Positions 31,401 to 37,459 are shown, counted from the stretch's first letter. The stretch is DNA of 39,491 bases from Motilimonas cestriensis (GCF_021295315.1 NZ_JAIMJA010000031.1:1-39491); one strand, 5' to 3'. Translations and numbers: made by a program. Notes: generated by a model from the sequence alone, not told the origin.

Positions 31401-33967
31401 ATAAAACCATGCATTATCATTTTGCTAACGGTTTGATTAAAGATGGCAGTAAAAGCAAAGCCGATATCACAGTGACCACCATGTTTGAATACACCGCCGG
31501 CCAGCTAACCCGTCAAGGCAAAAGCAGTGGTACGGAAGTAAACATGGCGTATCATCATTCAGGACAGCTAGCCAAACAAACGGTTAATGATGAAGGCTAC
31601 CAAACGGTGACCGACTATCAATTTAGTGGTTGGGAAAACTACCAAAAGAGCAAGGTGACCACAACCAGTAACCGAAGCGGCTACAAACCGGGCACCAGTA
31701 CCTTTAATTACAATGCATTTGGTCATCTAACTGGCGTAGACAGCACCACCGACAGCAGTGACCGCAGCATTACCACGGATTTTAACCGTCAAATAGCATT
31801 GCAAAAAGCGGATGGTAAGCTGACCGCGCAAATCAGCGTTGCGGGCAACCAGCTCGGTGATTTATCGGCAGAGAAATTGAACGGCGATTTAATCAGTGGC
31901 AGTCAAGGCACCCCTTCAGCCCAGCCGGGTGCTTATACCGTGCAAGCAGGAGACACGCTAAACAGCATTGCACAGAAAGTGTACGGAGATAGCCGTTACT
32001 GGTTTATGTTGGCAGACGCCAATGCACTGTCGCCCGATGAGCCTCTGACAGCGGGTAAATCACTGGTCACGCCAAACATGGCGTCCAACAGCTATAACGG
32101 CGCAGACAGCTTTAAACCTTATAACGAGAGCGATGTGCTAGGGGACATTACCCCTCAGGCCATTGCTCCGCCGCCACCGAGTAAGAGCTGTAACCCGATA
32201 GCCATGATAGTGATGGCCGTGGTGGCCGTAGTGGTGACTGTGTATACCGCAGGGGCTGCGGCAGGGGTTATTGGCAGTGCGATGGGCGCGACAGGGACTG
32301 GCGTGGCTGGTGCTGCGACAATCGGTGCTGCAGGAACGGGTGTGCTCGGAGGTGCTGCAGTAGCTAGCTCAGCAAGCGCGGGGCTTGCCGCAGCGGCCAT
32401 TGGTGGCGCGGTTGGCTCAGCCGCTTCGCAATTGGTTGGCATGGCATTTGGTGTTGTAGATGATTTTTCTTGGAAACAAGTAGCCCTCGGTGGTTTGGCA
32501 GCAGGAGCAACGGCTGGCTTTGGGGCAACGCTAGGTGCCGGTGGTGGTGTATTTAAGGCAGGCCAAGGTGCAAGTTATAACACCCTCCGTTTGATGGGCA
32601 ATGGCATGGTGCGCAGTGCTGCGAATTACACCACGAACTACATGGGCAGTAAAGCACTGGGCATGGATGCCTCATTTAGCTGGTCCAACTTAGCGGCTTC
32701 TGCCGCGGGTTCGGCAGTGGGGGCGGGGATGAGTGCAAACTTGCCAGACTCAATGAGAAATATGATGGGAGAAACCCTCACGGGCTTCGCGGGCGCGGCG
32801 GCTTCATCGGCCTTGCGCGGCGAGTCGTTTGGTGACAACGCCGGTGCATTTATGGTGGATGCGTTTGGTAATGCTGTGGGCAATATAATTTCTGGGCAGA
32901 TGATGGCATCGGAAGCCGCTGCAATTAAACGTGACACGCAAGATAAAATAAATGCTTCACTCTTGTTCTCTGACTCAGGCTTACCAGATAAGGAAAATAA
33001 CCCATTTATCGTGAAGTCAAAACCAGGTTCGATTACAGCTTCGAATAATGCTGTAGGAGAAGCTGATTATACATTACAAGAACAGGTTGAAATTATTAAC
33101 AAAAGATTTGAGGACGCGGGATTAACGATTCCAGAGGGTGGGCCTGAGAGTATTAAGTTACTGATTGATATTATTGATAAAACCAAAGGTAGCGAAAATA
33201 AGTCAGATTACTTGACCATAGCAGAAGCGAATAAGTTAAGTCCTGAAGAAAAAGCTATTCGAGCGCTTCGCCATGAAGAACTTAATAAGGATAGAGAATT
33301 TTTTGATGCCATATTGCACGATGATAAGCCAGTAGCCATAGAAACAGAGTTTACAATTGCTGGTAATTTACCAAGTTTTGGCTTCGATTTATTTGGTATT
33401 AATTTCTCAACCCCTTCTTTAGAGATTGGGTATAGTGTTAGCATTGCTGTTGATAACGACGGAGGAGTGGCTATCGCCCCATCAGCATTTGACTTTAGTA
33501 AAGATATGAGAGAAATGGAAAAAGGTATAAGTCTTGATATTGGAGTTTTACGGGGTGTTGGGTTAAAAGCTGAAGATCTTGCTTATGGCATTGTTGTTAC
33601 GGGTGGTCCGAATGCTGATTTATTTAAGGGGCCATTAGGAACAACAGCTTCTTTTGATTATGAGATTGGTGCTGCCTTCATTGATAATGGACCTGTTGGG
33701 GTTAGAGGTTACGAGTTTGGTCTAGGCTACGGCGGAAGAAAAGGCAAGTTGGGTTTGGATGTAACCTTGCAATCTAGTTCAAATATATATGGCAAGAATC
33801 AGATAACATTTAATGGAGGGGTTATCGCTCAGGCGATATGGGGAATATCTGAAATTCAAGTTAAAGCAACGAATGAAGCACTCTATTACGGCTTTGATAA
33901 AGCATTGTATGAAGCTGCAAAATTTGAGTTTGAGAAACCTTCTTATCCGGTGAATTCAAGTAAATAA
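19433..33967 (+). CDS. Giant Rhs/YD-repeat polymorphic toxin with coiled-coil, ILEI-like, CBM-like and LysM domains (Rhs2)
   Basis: A complete 4,844-residue protein starting ATG at 19433 (MAFIIGGNGLGSFDALGQ). The Rhs3 start MAYVIGGFGLGNFDALGQ confirms this N-terminus. There is no signal peptide and no PAAR motif. Approximate order: 1-100 N-terminal region; 100-615 YD repeats; 619-740 ILEI/FAM3-like domain; 745-950 YD; 953-1109 beta-sandwich; 1115-1940 YD; 1945-2937 coiled coil; 2940-4140 YD; 4165-4215 LysM; Pro-rich linker; Cys 4253 and a hydrophobic run; Gly/Ala-rich stretches to 4483; unique 361-residue tip. The single Cys I noticed is the conserved one next to the hydrophobic run. The C-terminal pre-tip region is shared with Rhs1. 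The canonical Rhs DPxGL cleavage motif was not seen. Role inferred: delivery of the tip toxin to a competitor or host. The export route is unknown. Confidence 0.93.
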   Translation: MAFIIGGNGLGSFDALGQSAIALSKGANVQVNANSGNVLLSNLDQTLVSKGTDVSLARSYNSQGSFGDDLWRFSFERKVEMLGGQLRRTTGDGHTSIFDKISNTTYQSSAGKGAHDTLEKTSSNWVYTEGSSQTKEYYSLANGLLLRSVDENGQVTTYTYDGSNRVSAIKSADGSQLSFIYNSKSQLIRIDTYELDNAGKSQFLAAKLHYEYDAKGRLAAVVNDLSPQDKSISDGHVFKTQYSYVSETSNLIHKISQSNGSVLTLGYTTVAGQSRLSRLDDNGSVTSFSYDGARANGHQLEVTDAAGEKWYYQYDPQGRLTSALTPKGASTRYTYDSQDNLLSVRDGQGRILSYTYDAKGNLTTTKLNGVTTEQVTYNSFNQAIVSTKFSAQSLPQNSYNVYDPAGLLRYSVNGESEVTAFAYNADGQLIRSRQYTSADASALTSKLSAGVNLSLAELNSWASKQNKQASILTEMTYQRGLLHTQTVHSHLNSVGEGIINQDSLHLRNTWDAFGNLLTTEKLTGDLSKPGFQVQSRTNYVYDGLNRLLSTTNALGLTTTTQYQDASRQVIMTAQNGTVTQITYDRKGNELSKEVSANANKHQFTVRSMGYDDKLYRASNRGVTIDGAHVGGNGRGVTVTLLNSDNSLLSTKTFDTYGSASATSAFVSYINSLSAQASGVQVVISTSDEWTSQLGVNGKQALVKLGGSETILNSAASRSSYVLVAQMQGGSWQRLYQDYGPRYADQGVGYERDGARVFQSIYNTAGQLTASIRPDGAHEYYFYDNENRLAATVNAVGVATTYARDVQGRVVSETVHARIIDTSGWLVNGQVPKKLTDVSALLNTATASQKALNRSISSEFDRDGRLVKVQDSEGQIKQYQYDNLGRQTSSLIFNKDARGTALQTLTEYDNAGRVVKTVDAKGYVTEINYDEAGRKVETRQYKASSQKLMQGNHGVNAAHWVVYDPIPAGATMTPEFDAEYGAEVMSVKGRGTDNGFRLNGESSTGFNASANKITWDMKFTGASVVYISLKTTNGHRYIQYNHTGNAPVINDSGYIFHSLDKANDGKWQTITRDLAADLAAVEPNNTLISVNAFLVRGSGSVGQIKLHDTDTARLSSPQGVGSYDSNRLFYDGQGRQQFALDSQGFLTEIRYLEGSRSKETYRYSQVVTSTTGGIADLISQAGTAQLVERQQLDIAGRVLLSEDARGTQTRFEYDADTGLLMQRSVNDKRSTYLEYNGFGEKIGAVTLSGNTHWSKVNVANQVATKGTQSEFDAMGRVVREYNSATGLTQFEYDEAGRLIATKRHNGDVSETQYSAFGEAIVATEAGSVILTRTFDNAGRISKTETAEGVETHYFYNDQGELGYTLTKAIREQAFTQVGNGNVIERFITRYEYDERGQQVSIATVKTLTPVSASNTTEQAYLQQQLDTGLAFNEQQRTSYDHLGRVIRQIDGEGLVTQTDYLLGGRVSEVRVAGVLTERIELDSKGRALTVTNGNQSSTRYQYDDVNGITTMTTATGIVTRTQKNEFGEKVSITDGEGHQRQFQYNEKGLLTRTTFIAKGGQSKVLSAQEYNDAGQLVWSTDANGIKTAFTYDSVGRSWKVIEDSAGERKTTEYGYDNRGQRIWEDVEGVRTYTRYDKDGRKVQIEQAGIATSYQYDANGKVTRQVEGEIKGGVLQEARISEYEYDELGNVSHERVRSGAKWAGTASSQTSSSIYNNAGQMLSKTNNSGATTYFVYNAQGRLQYQINPLNYVTEFVYDNAGKTVSQTLYAKAITLPEVMTHTEVARSLQPSQTADRATQYEYDKDGRLSLEINSQGYATSYAYDKNNRVVKTTRHYNPVVARDTWQANHASNRETQTVYNSQSQLWLSINEKGQVSEQRYDAQGRVVATIRYSGDFSNVSLSQLPAQLSKATHRQDTRVFDALGRLRFTQDGDGYIVEYQYNRQSQQIRKREFVDNIAARQVLDSIRTANPNASELEVFVKTTDKIRSDALTTANPNNLIQELNATQTKIDSLYVELATLEKGISDSTAANAELGFGIIETSDRLEALKVEVNSEIERYNRLRQVISDLDMRVSGYEVKLGINDPLKALGEKVAELATGETATVVIGGATDDTGFSIGNSSPEELVSSLQQRAATLKTKISDINSDISAQLSIVNSNKSLVTKATTTYHNAEAALNAAERAYNDAIASKGQAYYNAKATLDTAASNKAFALSNLNFAKEEVARYQLEVDANNKLLNTAKSNLASKSQLASNAFNRYKAEESKFNTANSQHQAALAQLSKAEADITKFQSALVSANNEVDYRSANRYRNEEVGGYTQAQIDASIANRNAVTNSLNSAHAAKSSAQSAVKAAEADIRAYTKTKNETNQAYSTALADKDSAQGLVNSYTSILKFANDTLATAKTDLSKAQTEYDHNVVSYNAAQVNFDKIKAANNVSSAEVDSARNTLADAEKAFLSAVVLLRDSETKQSNLKAQQALLTAEQSKISSDLNIANQATNAGEDFMLDKGESYLALATSNSAQAKKGIVENTGKVNAIKGKLDVLNQKVQQQQAKVAQQASVWQSSQQNHQSKLADLTSKQAQYAAEQQKVGNANNAVVQSQGVLNTRANAVKGAETQLTTETTNQKNATTTLATRQTQYNAALNNQQSAQATFNQRTNDVNYWNSQESQATIERNKLNAQIPQADRNIAYAQAYLNSAQHDLDYAVKNRHRAEEYGGGFSSAEISRRTTVRNSAAAALSNAQNARSSIINSRNWWQGKINTAVANKATANQNKTNAYNSLLAANAQHSAAKTNLNNASTALTTADIKLAQAKTSLANANKQLADAQTKLNSAKAHLDGVEKNAETVRQLMVKAQSDEANAKAHIISARAELDKAESGLKLARADLDGSLTSLGVAEKELETAIILHNDVNRYLRAARYYFTQAKSYTDASQQAAVEASQSLNHNLRSNTVSQDTDFVYNARGLLEKTFSPAVSYFKTNVNSGMTSSYGRLESTNQYDSLGNVVKITSAKGTHMESVQQFVHTVQGVQTKAIGLAGSEVMLDAQGRATININAEGGRRDRIYDAAGQLRFEIDELGHATEYRYNAFGQQESVIRYSKFARVGTGTISLAQMETFVKTAGSQRQIMYRYDQSGRQIESKHVADGTSLFDRNNFNRFGDELSQTVQYTSPTKNSNVTKLAQLFDSAGRLYATRDAENYVTLYEYNGYGELSGKTEYAERYTGTWAANSLNTWKAVASNQKDMRRETYEFDARGNRTLVTRHQVEYYENVNGKAVRKVANLHASSYYDLGGRVTLSLNEVGTRNVANHKAANDSVMNEYDAMGRLIRTWSPESEYLNSHLELLAGQNTARKTRKVVDIFYDAMGNQVATQQSSGQSSYQYFDAQGRLVGRRDAAGQFTAVEVDKMNRVIRESQQISVKDQLSYSHSAVTEYKYDATGRQTETWIHSDGKINKQKAVYNAYGEIERKYNNDVLQESYIYNGLGQVKQSTVKGVKHDFEYDWQGGVRKETIGGDRVVNREIDNLGRVLAERQGSSAAVTSQTFDRWGNVKTKTIAAQTTYYDYNSSNQLVKETAAPTAIAGTGQTKSAVTLRYYDAKGHQIATQTANGSWYYSQYDASGQKVKDTNSLGQSSLYFYDLAGNKIAVMNEKGQGEAYDYNARGQITHRSKYDAVNEQFDIFATFSYDQAGQRYKEEYHGQSGYQQWTRFGRAGQVLETLGQGVRRGFSYDNHGNKLTESWLDAKQHTASELDKVTSTYDSVGRLATQTTIDGITFKFVYDQYGQLKQKHSADGQHEINYTYYSNGLLKSQAVKGQKTENFVYDNAGRETARTLTQGDSSITTKTTYDAQGRIQSVSVSGVKGFGQTLENSTLTYGYDLMGNRVSITSQKGSAAAITDWYQYDSENRMVISKGARQSNGTIVAGKAGSSHIVYDALGRKHTETTYVAVDRNGHKPVVKQQTTYGYDRFNHLDQVVVKEYNGAKAYVTSIMTRENSLTGHARVQTDKTMHYHFANGLIKDGSKSKADITVTTMFEYTAGQLTRQGKSSGTEVNMAYHHSGQLAKQTVNDEGYQTVTDYQFSGWENYQKSKVTTTSNRSGYKPGTSTFNYNAFGHLTGVDSTTDSSDRSITTDFNRQIALQKADGKLTAQISVAGNQLGDLSAEKLNGDLISGSQGTPSAQPGAYTVQAGDTLNSIAQKVYGDSRYWFMLADANALSPDEPLTAGKSLVTPNMASNSYNGADSFKPYNESDVLGDITPQAIAPPPPSKSCNPIAMIVMAVVAVVVTVYTAGAAAGVIGSAMGATGTGVAGAATIGAAGTGVLGGAAVASSASAGLAAAAIGGAVGSAASQLVGMAFGVVDDFSWKQVALGGLAAGATAGFGATLGAGGGVFKAGQGASYNTLRLMGNGMVRSAANYTTNYMGSKALGMDASFSWSNLAASAAGSAVGAGMSANLPDSMRNMMGETLTGFAGAAASSALRGESFGDNAGAFMVDAFGNAVGNIISGQMMASEAAAIKRDTQDKINASLLFSDSGLPDKENNPFIVKSKPGSITASNNAVGEADYTLQEQVEIINKRFEDAGLTIPEGGPESIKLLIDIIDKTKGSENKSDYLTIAEANKLSPEEKAIRALRHEELNKDREFFDAILHDDKPVAIETEFTIAGNLPSFGFDLFGINFSTPSLEIGYSVSIAVDNDGGVAIAPSAFDFSKDMREMEKGISLDIGVLRGVGLKAEDLAYGIVVTGGPNADLFKGPLGTTASFDYEIGAAFIDNGPVGVRGYEFGLGYGGRKGKLGLDVTLQSSSNIYGKNQITFNGGVIAQAIWGISEIQVKATNEALYYGFDKALYEAAKFEFEKPSYPVNSSK
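21287..21650 (+). other. ILEI/FAM3-like domain inside Rhs2
   Basis: Residues about 619-740 break the YD pattern. They show the hallmarks of the interleukin-like EMT inducer (ILEI) fold known from FAM3, CEMIP and TMEM2 and from some bacterial proteins: GRGVTVTLLNSDN, then TKTFDTYGSASA, VVISTSDEW, QALVKLGGS and a closing SSYVLVAQM. Related eukaryotic domains occur in secreted or hyaluronan-binding proteins. Here the domain may bind a glycan or surface ligand (inference). Confidence 0.75.
22290..22760 (+). other. Carbohydrate-binding-like beta-sandwich in Rhs2
   Basis: Residues about 953-1109 again lack YD motifs. They read like a jelly-roll module: ITWDMKFTGASVVYISLKT, DGKWQTITRDLAADL, and closing VNAFLVRGSGSVGQIKL. 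The W-T-RDL and FLVRGSG..IKL pattern is common in beta-sandwich modules appended to marine bacterial surface and polysaccharide-active proteins. Ligand unknown. Confidence 0.6.
25268..28243 (+). other. Coiled-coil insertion of Rhs2 with two hairpin-like units
   Basis: About 990 residues of Ala/Gln/Asn/Lys-rich helix lie between two YD blocks, at the same junction as in Rhs1. The tip-like motif DY....NR.R.EE.GG is found at 26321 and again at 27521, exactly 400 codons apart, each followed by (Q/E)I.....RN. Hinge-like breaks occur near 25790 (SPEELV) and 26918 (GEDFMLDKGESYL). Both ends of the coil align with the ends of the Rhs1 coil. The 718-residue units are the extra part in Rhs1. Confidence 0.85.
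31925..32077 (+). other. LysM domain of Rhs2
   Basis: Residues 4165-4215: PGAYTVQAGDTLNSIAQKV, then YGDSRYWFMLADANAL, ending TAGKSLVTPN. It is nearly the same as the LysM of Rhs1 and is followed by the same PPPPSKSCNPIAMIVMAVVA linker and hydrophobic run. Confidence 0.9.
32882..33964 (+). other. Variable C-terminal toxin tip of Rhs2
   Basis: After DAFGNAVG (ends 32881) the 361 residues have no counterpart in Rhs1. A helical, charged first part (to about 33330) is followed by Gly-rich, beta-like stretches such as FGFDLFGINFSTPSLEIGY and GLGYGGRKGKLGLDVTL. No known nuclease or enzymatic motif is visible. The beta-rich Gly pattern and the membrane nature of the adjacent putative immunity protein make a membrane-acting toxin possible (inference). 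Confidence 0.6.
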
Positions 33968-33978
33968 CTTAGATTATA

Positions 33979-34008
33979 AGCACAACCCCTTAGTTAAGGG
34001 GCTGTGCT
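33979..34008 (+). terminator. Stem-loop between Rhs2 and its immunity gene
   Basis: AGCACAACCCCTT pairs with AAGGGGCTGTGCT (12 pairs, one A-C mismatch, AGTT loop). It is strong, but an A-rich stretch follows on the plus strand rather than a T run. It may therefore be an attenuator, an RNA-stability element or a weak terminator rather than a classic intrinsic terminator. The ribosome-binding site of the next gene lies 12 bases downstream. Confidence 0.45.
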
Positions 34009-34031
34009 AGTAAAAATAAAAAAGGAGATAT

Positions 34032-34574
34032 ATGGAAATTATATATGAGGTGTCCCCATTTTTCACAAAGATTAAGATGTTGTTTTTTATGGTTCTTTTG
34101 AGCGTTTTTGTTATTTGGGTGTTAACACTACCGTTTCAAAATAAAGACAATCTTCCAATAAAGTGGCCGTTATATATCATAGCTATTCCTTTCTCGATGT
34201 TTTTATTTAAACATTTCGAAAGCTGGAGTACTTTAAATGAAAGGTATGAACTTTACCTTTCAGGAGGAATGAACCGTGTTGAAGGTATATTAAATAGTTC
34301 ACAAATTTCTTACATGAGTGATTTGAAAATAGAGGGCGACTACTCACATAGAATTGAGGTTAATTCGTTTACGTCGGAAAGTGGTGAGCAATTTTATTTC
34401 AATAGAGTTGCGCCAAAAATATATAGTGGTGGGGAAGGGTGTCTTGATATGGTTTTATCACGAAATATCGAAGACTTTTATGGGAAAAAAATGAGAATTA
34501 CTTTCTTGCCAATTCCCATGGGTGACTTTAAAGAGCCGATAAAATGTATCTTTAAAATTGAAGTTGAGGCATAA
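34032..34574 (+). CDS. Putative membrane immunity protein for Rhs2 tip (hypothetical, 180 aa)
   Basis: 180 residues with a clear AAAGGAG ribosome-binding site at 34021-34027, four bases before the ATG. Two hydrophobic segments, residues about 15-34 (MLFFMVLLSVFVIWVLTLPF) and 46-60 (PLYIIAIPFSMFLF), are followed by a soluble domain of about 110 residues. It starts 65 bases after the Rhs2 stop on the same strand. By position it is the expected immunity gene. Its membrane location would fit a toxin acting on the membrane or in the periplasm. The family is not recognised and the function is inferred from synteny. Confidence 0.65.
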   Translation: MEIIYEVSPFFTKIKMLFFMVLLSVFVIWVLTLPFQNKDNLPIKWPLYIIAIPFSMFLFKHFESWSTLNERYELYLSGGMNRVEGILNSSQISYMSDLKIEGDYSHRIEVNSFTSESGEQFYFNRVAPKIYSGGEGCLDMVLSRNIEDFYGKKMRITFLPIPMGDFKEPIKCIFKIEVEA

Positions 34575-34912
34575 AAGTACCTGGTTACCACTGAAAGAGA
34601 GTAACTGGACAGCCTTTTCACCGAAAACTTGCCTCGGCTTGTGCTTTCAAGCCTGATAGAGCCAAACATATATACTTAAACGAAAAGTTAAAGCGAGTAT
34701 GTTTGGCTATCTCCACACCTAAATAGAAGTAAGATACAGTGCCGTGGTGATGGAGTACCGTGACCCTCACGCCTTTTAAAAAAAGGGGTTTGTGCATGGT
34801 GGTGCACTTCGTTCTTAAAGCAGGGTAGATGATACAAAAAGCTACTTAACTTAACTCGTTTTATGGTAGCATTTTGCCCATCTAGATGATTTAAGTTCAT
34901 GATTATTTTACT
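34575..34912. other. Intergenic region with several small palindromes, no gene seen
   Basis: 338 bases without a credible coding frame. They contain a 6-bp hairpin GGCTTG/CAAGCC (34636-34653), the larger inverted repeat at 34660-34708, a short GTGCA/TGCAC palindrome (34792-34807) and an A7 run near 34779. They separate the Rhs2/immunity pair from the SelO-like gene and should hold that gene's promoter. I cannot assign -35/-10 boxes with confidence. Confidence 0.5.
34660..34708. repeat. Perfect 11-bp inverted repeat (AGCCAAACATA)
   Basis: AGCCAAACATA at 34660-34670 and its exact complement TATGTTTGGCT at 34698-34708, with 27 bases between. The inner bases extend the pairing imperfectly. It could be a regulator site, a transcript hairpin ending the immunity mRNA, or the ends of a tiny element. 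Confidence 0.7.
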
Positions 34913-36271
34913 ATGTTGACTGTTGATGTTGAACTAAAACAAGTAGCCTGCCAAGTGGTGTGGGTTCGCCATAATGTAAATGCTGAAACCTACCAATACC
35001 ATGTAAATGGCACCGGGGACTCCTTGACAGCGCAAGCTGACCGCTATGGGGTGTTTGGTTCAGGGCGTGCAGCGATTATTGGTTTCGGTTACGTTAAAGG
35101 GATTGGTAAAACATCCTTGGTGGATAATAGTCGTCCCTATTATTCCTCGGGCAGTTTAACCATTACGGATGCTGTGGTTGAAACAATCCACCTTGAGGCC
35201 ATTTATGCTTTGCTTAAAAATGCCATAAGGCCGTTAGCTGTATACTTAACCCCATTTGAAGAAGAAACCAACCTTGAATATGCGTTAAAGAGTGGCGCCA
35301 AATTAGAGGATATTCCTCTAGACCGACAATTAGACCATGGCGCCCTATTTGTTCGTGATATCCCCATTAGGATTGCTCACTTGTATCCTATGGAGCCAGA
35401 TCCCCAAAAAATATTAGACTTTTTAGCGCAGCATAACCCTGAGTTAGATAGTCGCTCTGCTTATGTGTTTTATCCACAGTATTTGGAAAAAGTCGCAAAT
35501 AATTTAGCAACCTTGTTTGTTAATCGGTTTGCAATTGGCACCACGGCTATGAGTAATTTAAGTGTACATGGGGTGCCTTTTGATACTGCTTCGAGTTCAT
35601 TTTTACAAGATTTTAGAAATTGTTGGGTGTCGGCCGATAACATAAAGATTTGGGATGAGCCGTTATTAATGTTAAAGGATTTAACCTGCTACTTAATGGA
35701 TTATCTAGGCGCGTTAGAGTTTAGCGATATAAATCATGCGGTTAAATTGATAGCTTGTACATATGATGCGGTAGAAGGAATTTGGCAACGTGCTCTTTTA
35801 AATGCGATGCCATTGTTATTGGGTTTTAGCGCAGGTGAATTAGATCAAAAATACACTTCTGAACAAGTGGAGCAGTTGAAAGCCGCTCTGCTGTGTTACA
35901 TTCAAGTTGATACGGTTGAATATGACCTATTTGGTGGCTACAATGCCGCACGCGATGCGCCTAAATGGGTTGGGCTACCCTTTAATCACGAGTTTCCTGC
36001 GTTAGTTCAATATTTGCAGCCAACCTCCTCTGAAGCGCTTAACCAAGCGTATTTGGCTCTAAATCATCAAGCTTCAGAGCAGCAAATTTTGGCCTGCCAA
36101 CGGATTTGTATGGATAGAACCCCTGTCATTAATGATCCGCATTTAAATGAGGCGGTACGAAGTGAAAAAGCGTTAGGTGGGCACCCTGTTGCAGCTAATT
36201 TTAATGCTGTGATCGAAACGGCGTTTAATCATTTAGATAAAATTTTTGAACGTGAACCTAATTGTAAATAA
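34913..36271 (+). CDS. SelO-family pseudokinase, divergent (predicted protein AMPylase)
   Basis: 452 residues. Several SelO (UPF0061/YdiU) features align. SGRAAIIGFGYVKGIGKT (residues 50-67) matches the SelO DGRA..LGE...LKGAGPT block, with Lys62 as the ATP-binding Lys. A helix with Glu90 follows as its partner. ALFVRDIPIRIAHL (143-156) matches the SelO Arg segment. MSNLSVHGVPFDTASSSFL (212-230) matches NMSILGLTIDYGPFGFLD, keeping the metal-binding Asn214 and Asp223 nine residues apart as in known SelO. Established SelO proteins transfer AMP to Ser/Thr/Tyr of target proteins. Overall similarity is low, so this is a separate branch with unknown targets. The start at 34913 has no clear ribosome-binding site. 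The gene is 12 bp from the downstream glycosyltransferase, so they are likely co-transcribed. Confidence 0.72.
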   Translation: MLTVDVELKQVACQVVWVRHNVNAETYQYHVNGTGDSLTAQADRYGVFGSGRAAIIGFGYVKGIGKTSLVDNSRPYYSSGSLTITDAVVETIHLEAIYALLKNAIRPLAVYLTPFEEETNLEYALKSGAKLEDIPLDRQLDHGALFVRDIPIRIAHLYPMEPDPQKILDFLAQHNPELDSRSAYVFYPQYLEKVANNLATLFVNRFAIGTTAMSNLSVHGVPFDTASSSFLQDFRNCWVSADNIKIWDEPLLMLKDLTCYLMDYLGALEFSDINHAVKLIACTYDAVEGIWQRALLNAMPLLLGFSAGELDQKYTSEQVEQLKAALLCYIQVDTVEYDLFGGYNAARDAPKWVGLPFNHEFPALVQYLQPTSSEALNQAYLALNHQASEQQILACQRICMDRTPVINDPHLNEAVRSEKALGGHPVAANFNAVIETAFNHLDKIFEREPNCK

Positions 36272-36283
36272 TTTGAGTTAATT

Positions 36284-37459
36284 ATGGAAAATGCACTCGG
36301 TTGGTTGTTTACCCTGCCTTTTTTGTTAACGTGTTTAATGACACTGACTTTGTTAATCATCTATTTGATCCGCTGGCGAGCCCCTGTGGCTGTGCAAGAG
36401 TTGCCTTCAGTGAGTGTGTTTATTCCTTATTACAATGAAAATGCTGATATTTTGATTGCGTCGTTAAACAAGCTTGAACAGCAACAATATCCAACACAAT
36501 TACAGATTATTATCATTGATGACGGCTCGAATAATAATACCCCCATGCGTGTTAAAGAGTGGGTTGCGAGTGAGCGCAAGCAGCAATTTGTTATTCTAAC
36601 GCGTCAGTCTAACGAGGGAAGAAAAGGCTTTGCATTAGACTTTGCACTTGACTCAGGGGTGGCCACCGGCGACGCGTATGTGATTGTAGACAGCGATACT
36701 TATGTTGAACCTGATGGGATTGCGGAGTTGGTGGCTAAGTTATGGAGTCATCCCGATAATGCCGCGGTATGCGGCTATGTTGTGCCCGAAAATTATCGCG
36801 ATTCATTAATTGGCAAGCTTCAGTATTATGAGCATATTGGTATTTATGGTGCAATAAGAGCAGCGCAAGATTTAATGGGCACTGTGCCTGTGCTTGCTGG
36901 GGCATTTGTGGCCCATCGCGCCAGCGTGGTTAGAGAAATAGGCGGCTGGAGTGAATGGCTGGTAGAAGATATATCATGGTCATGGAAAGCCCTAGCACAT
37001 CAGTATCGTACTGGCTATGCCGCTAATGCGGTTGCAACCACTCAATGCCCTATTAGCCATAACGCGTTATTTAAGCAGCGTAGACGATGGGCGAGGGGGC
37101 GAGTAGAAGCATATGTTGAAGCCTGGAAGGTTTCATTTTTATCTGGTGTTAAGTCGACGCCTTGGTTTCTGATGACGGCGATGAACTTTATCTTTCCACC
37201 TAAGTTGATTATGTTACCTGTGCTGATGATGTTTCAGGTTTGGTTGCCAGTATTATTAAGTATATTGACGTTATGTTTGTATCTTGTTTTTACAGCGCTA
37301 TATTTTCGTCGGCATGGTAATAAAACGAATATTACGAAACGGGATGTGGCAAATGTTCCGTTTTATGCGTCGATGTTAGATGCCATTACTTGGCTACCCA
37401 ATGTGCTAGGTTATGTTGATGAATTTAGAGGAAAAAAGAAAAACTGGTTAACTCGATAA
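36284..37459 (+). CDS. Membrane family-2 glycosyltransferase, processive type (PgaC/NodC-like)
   Basis: 391 residues. N-terminal membrane segment about 5-28, catalytic GT-A domain about 40-290, two or three C-terminal membrane segments about 293-340. Catalytic signatures are complete: IIDDGS (Asp79/Asp80), DSD at 136-138, VEDISWS (Glu228, Asp229) as acceptor/base motif, and QRRRW at 265-269. This set (D, DxD, ED, QxxRW) is that of beta-glycan synthases such as PgaC, NodC and cellulose or hyaluronan synthases. The product is probably a membrane-exported glycan chain, but the sugar cannot be told. The length is close to PgaC-like enzymes. It lies 12 bp after the SelO-like gene. Confidence 0.85.
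   Translation: MENALGWLFTLPFLLTCLMTLTLLIIYLIRWRAPVAVQELPSVSVFIPYYNENADILIASLNKLEQQQYPTQLQIIIIDDGSNNNTPMRVKEWVASERKQQFVILTRQSNEGRKGFALDFALDSGVATGDAYVIVDSDTYVEPDGIAELVAKLWSHPDNAAVCGYVVPENYRDSLIGKLQYYEHIGIYGAIRAAQDLMGTVPVLAGAFVAHRASVVREIGGWSEWLVEDISWSWKALAHQYRTGYAANAVATTQCPISHNALFKQRRRWARGRVEAYVEAWKVSFLSGVKSTPWFLMTAMNFIFPPKLIMLPVLMMFQVWLPVLLSILTLCLYLVFTALYFRRHGNKTNITKRDVANVPFYASMLDAITWLPNVLGYVDEFRGKKKNWLTR

Noticed and set aside
34688-34900. Minus-strand 70-codon frame in the gap before the SelO-like gene
   Set aside because: It has low-quality composition, spans the palindromes and shows no domain.
34913-36271. SelO-like gene as a second immunity or toxin gene of Rhs2
   Set aside because: It is 338 bp beyond the small membrane protein gene that already fits the immunity position, and its kinase-fold motifs point to an enzyme.
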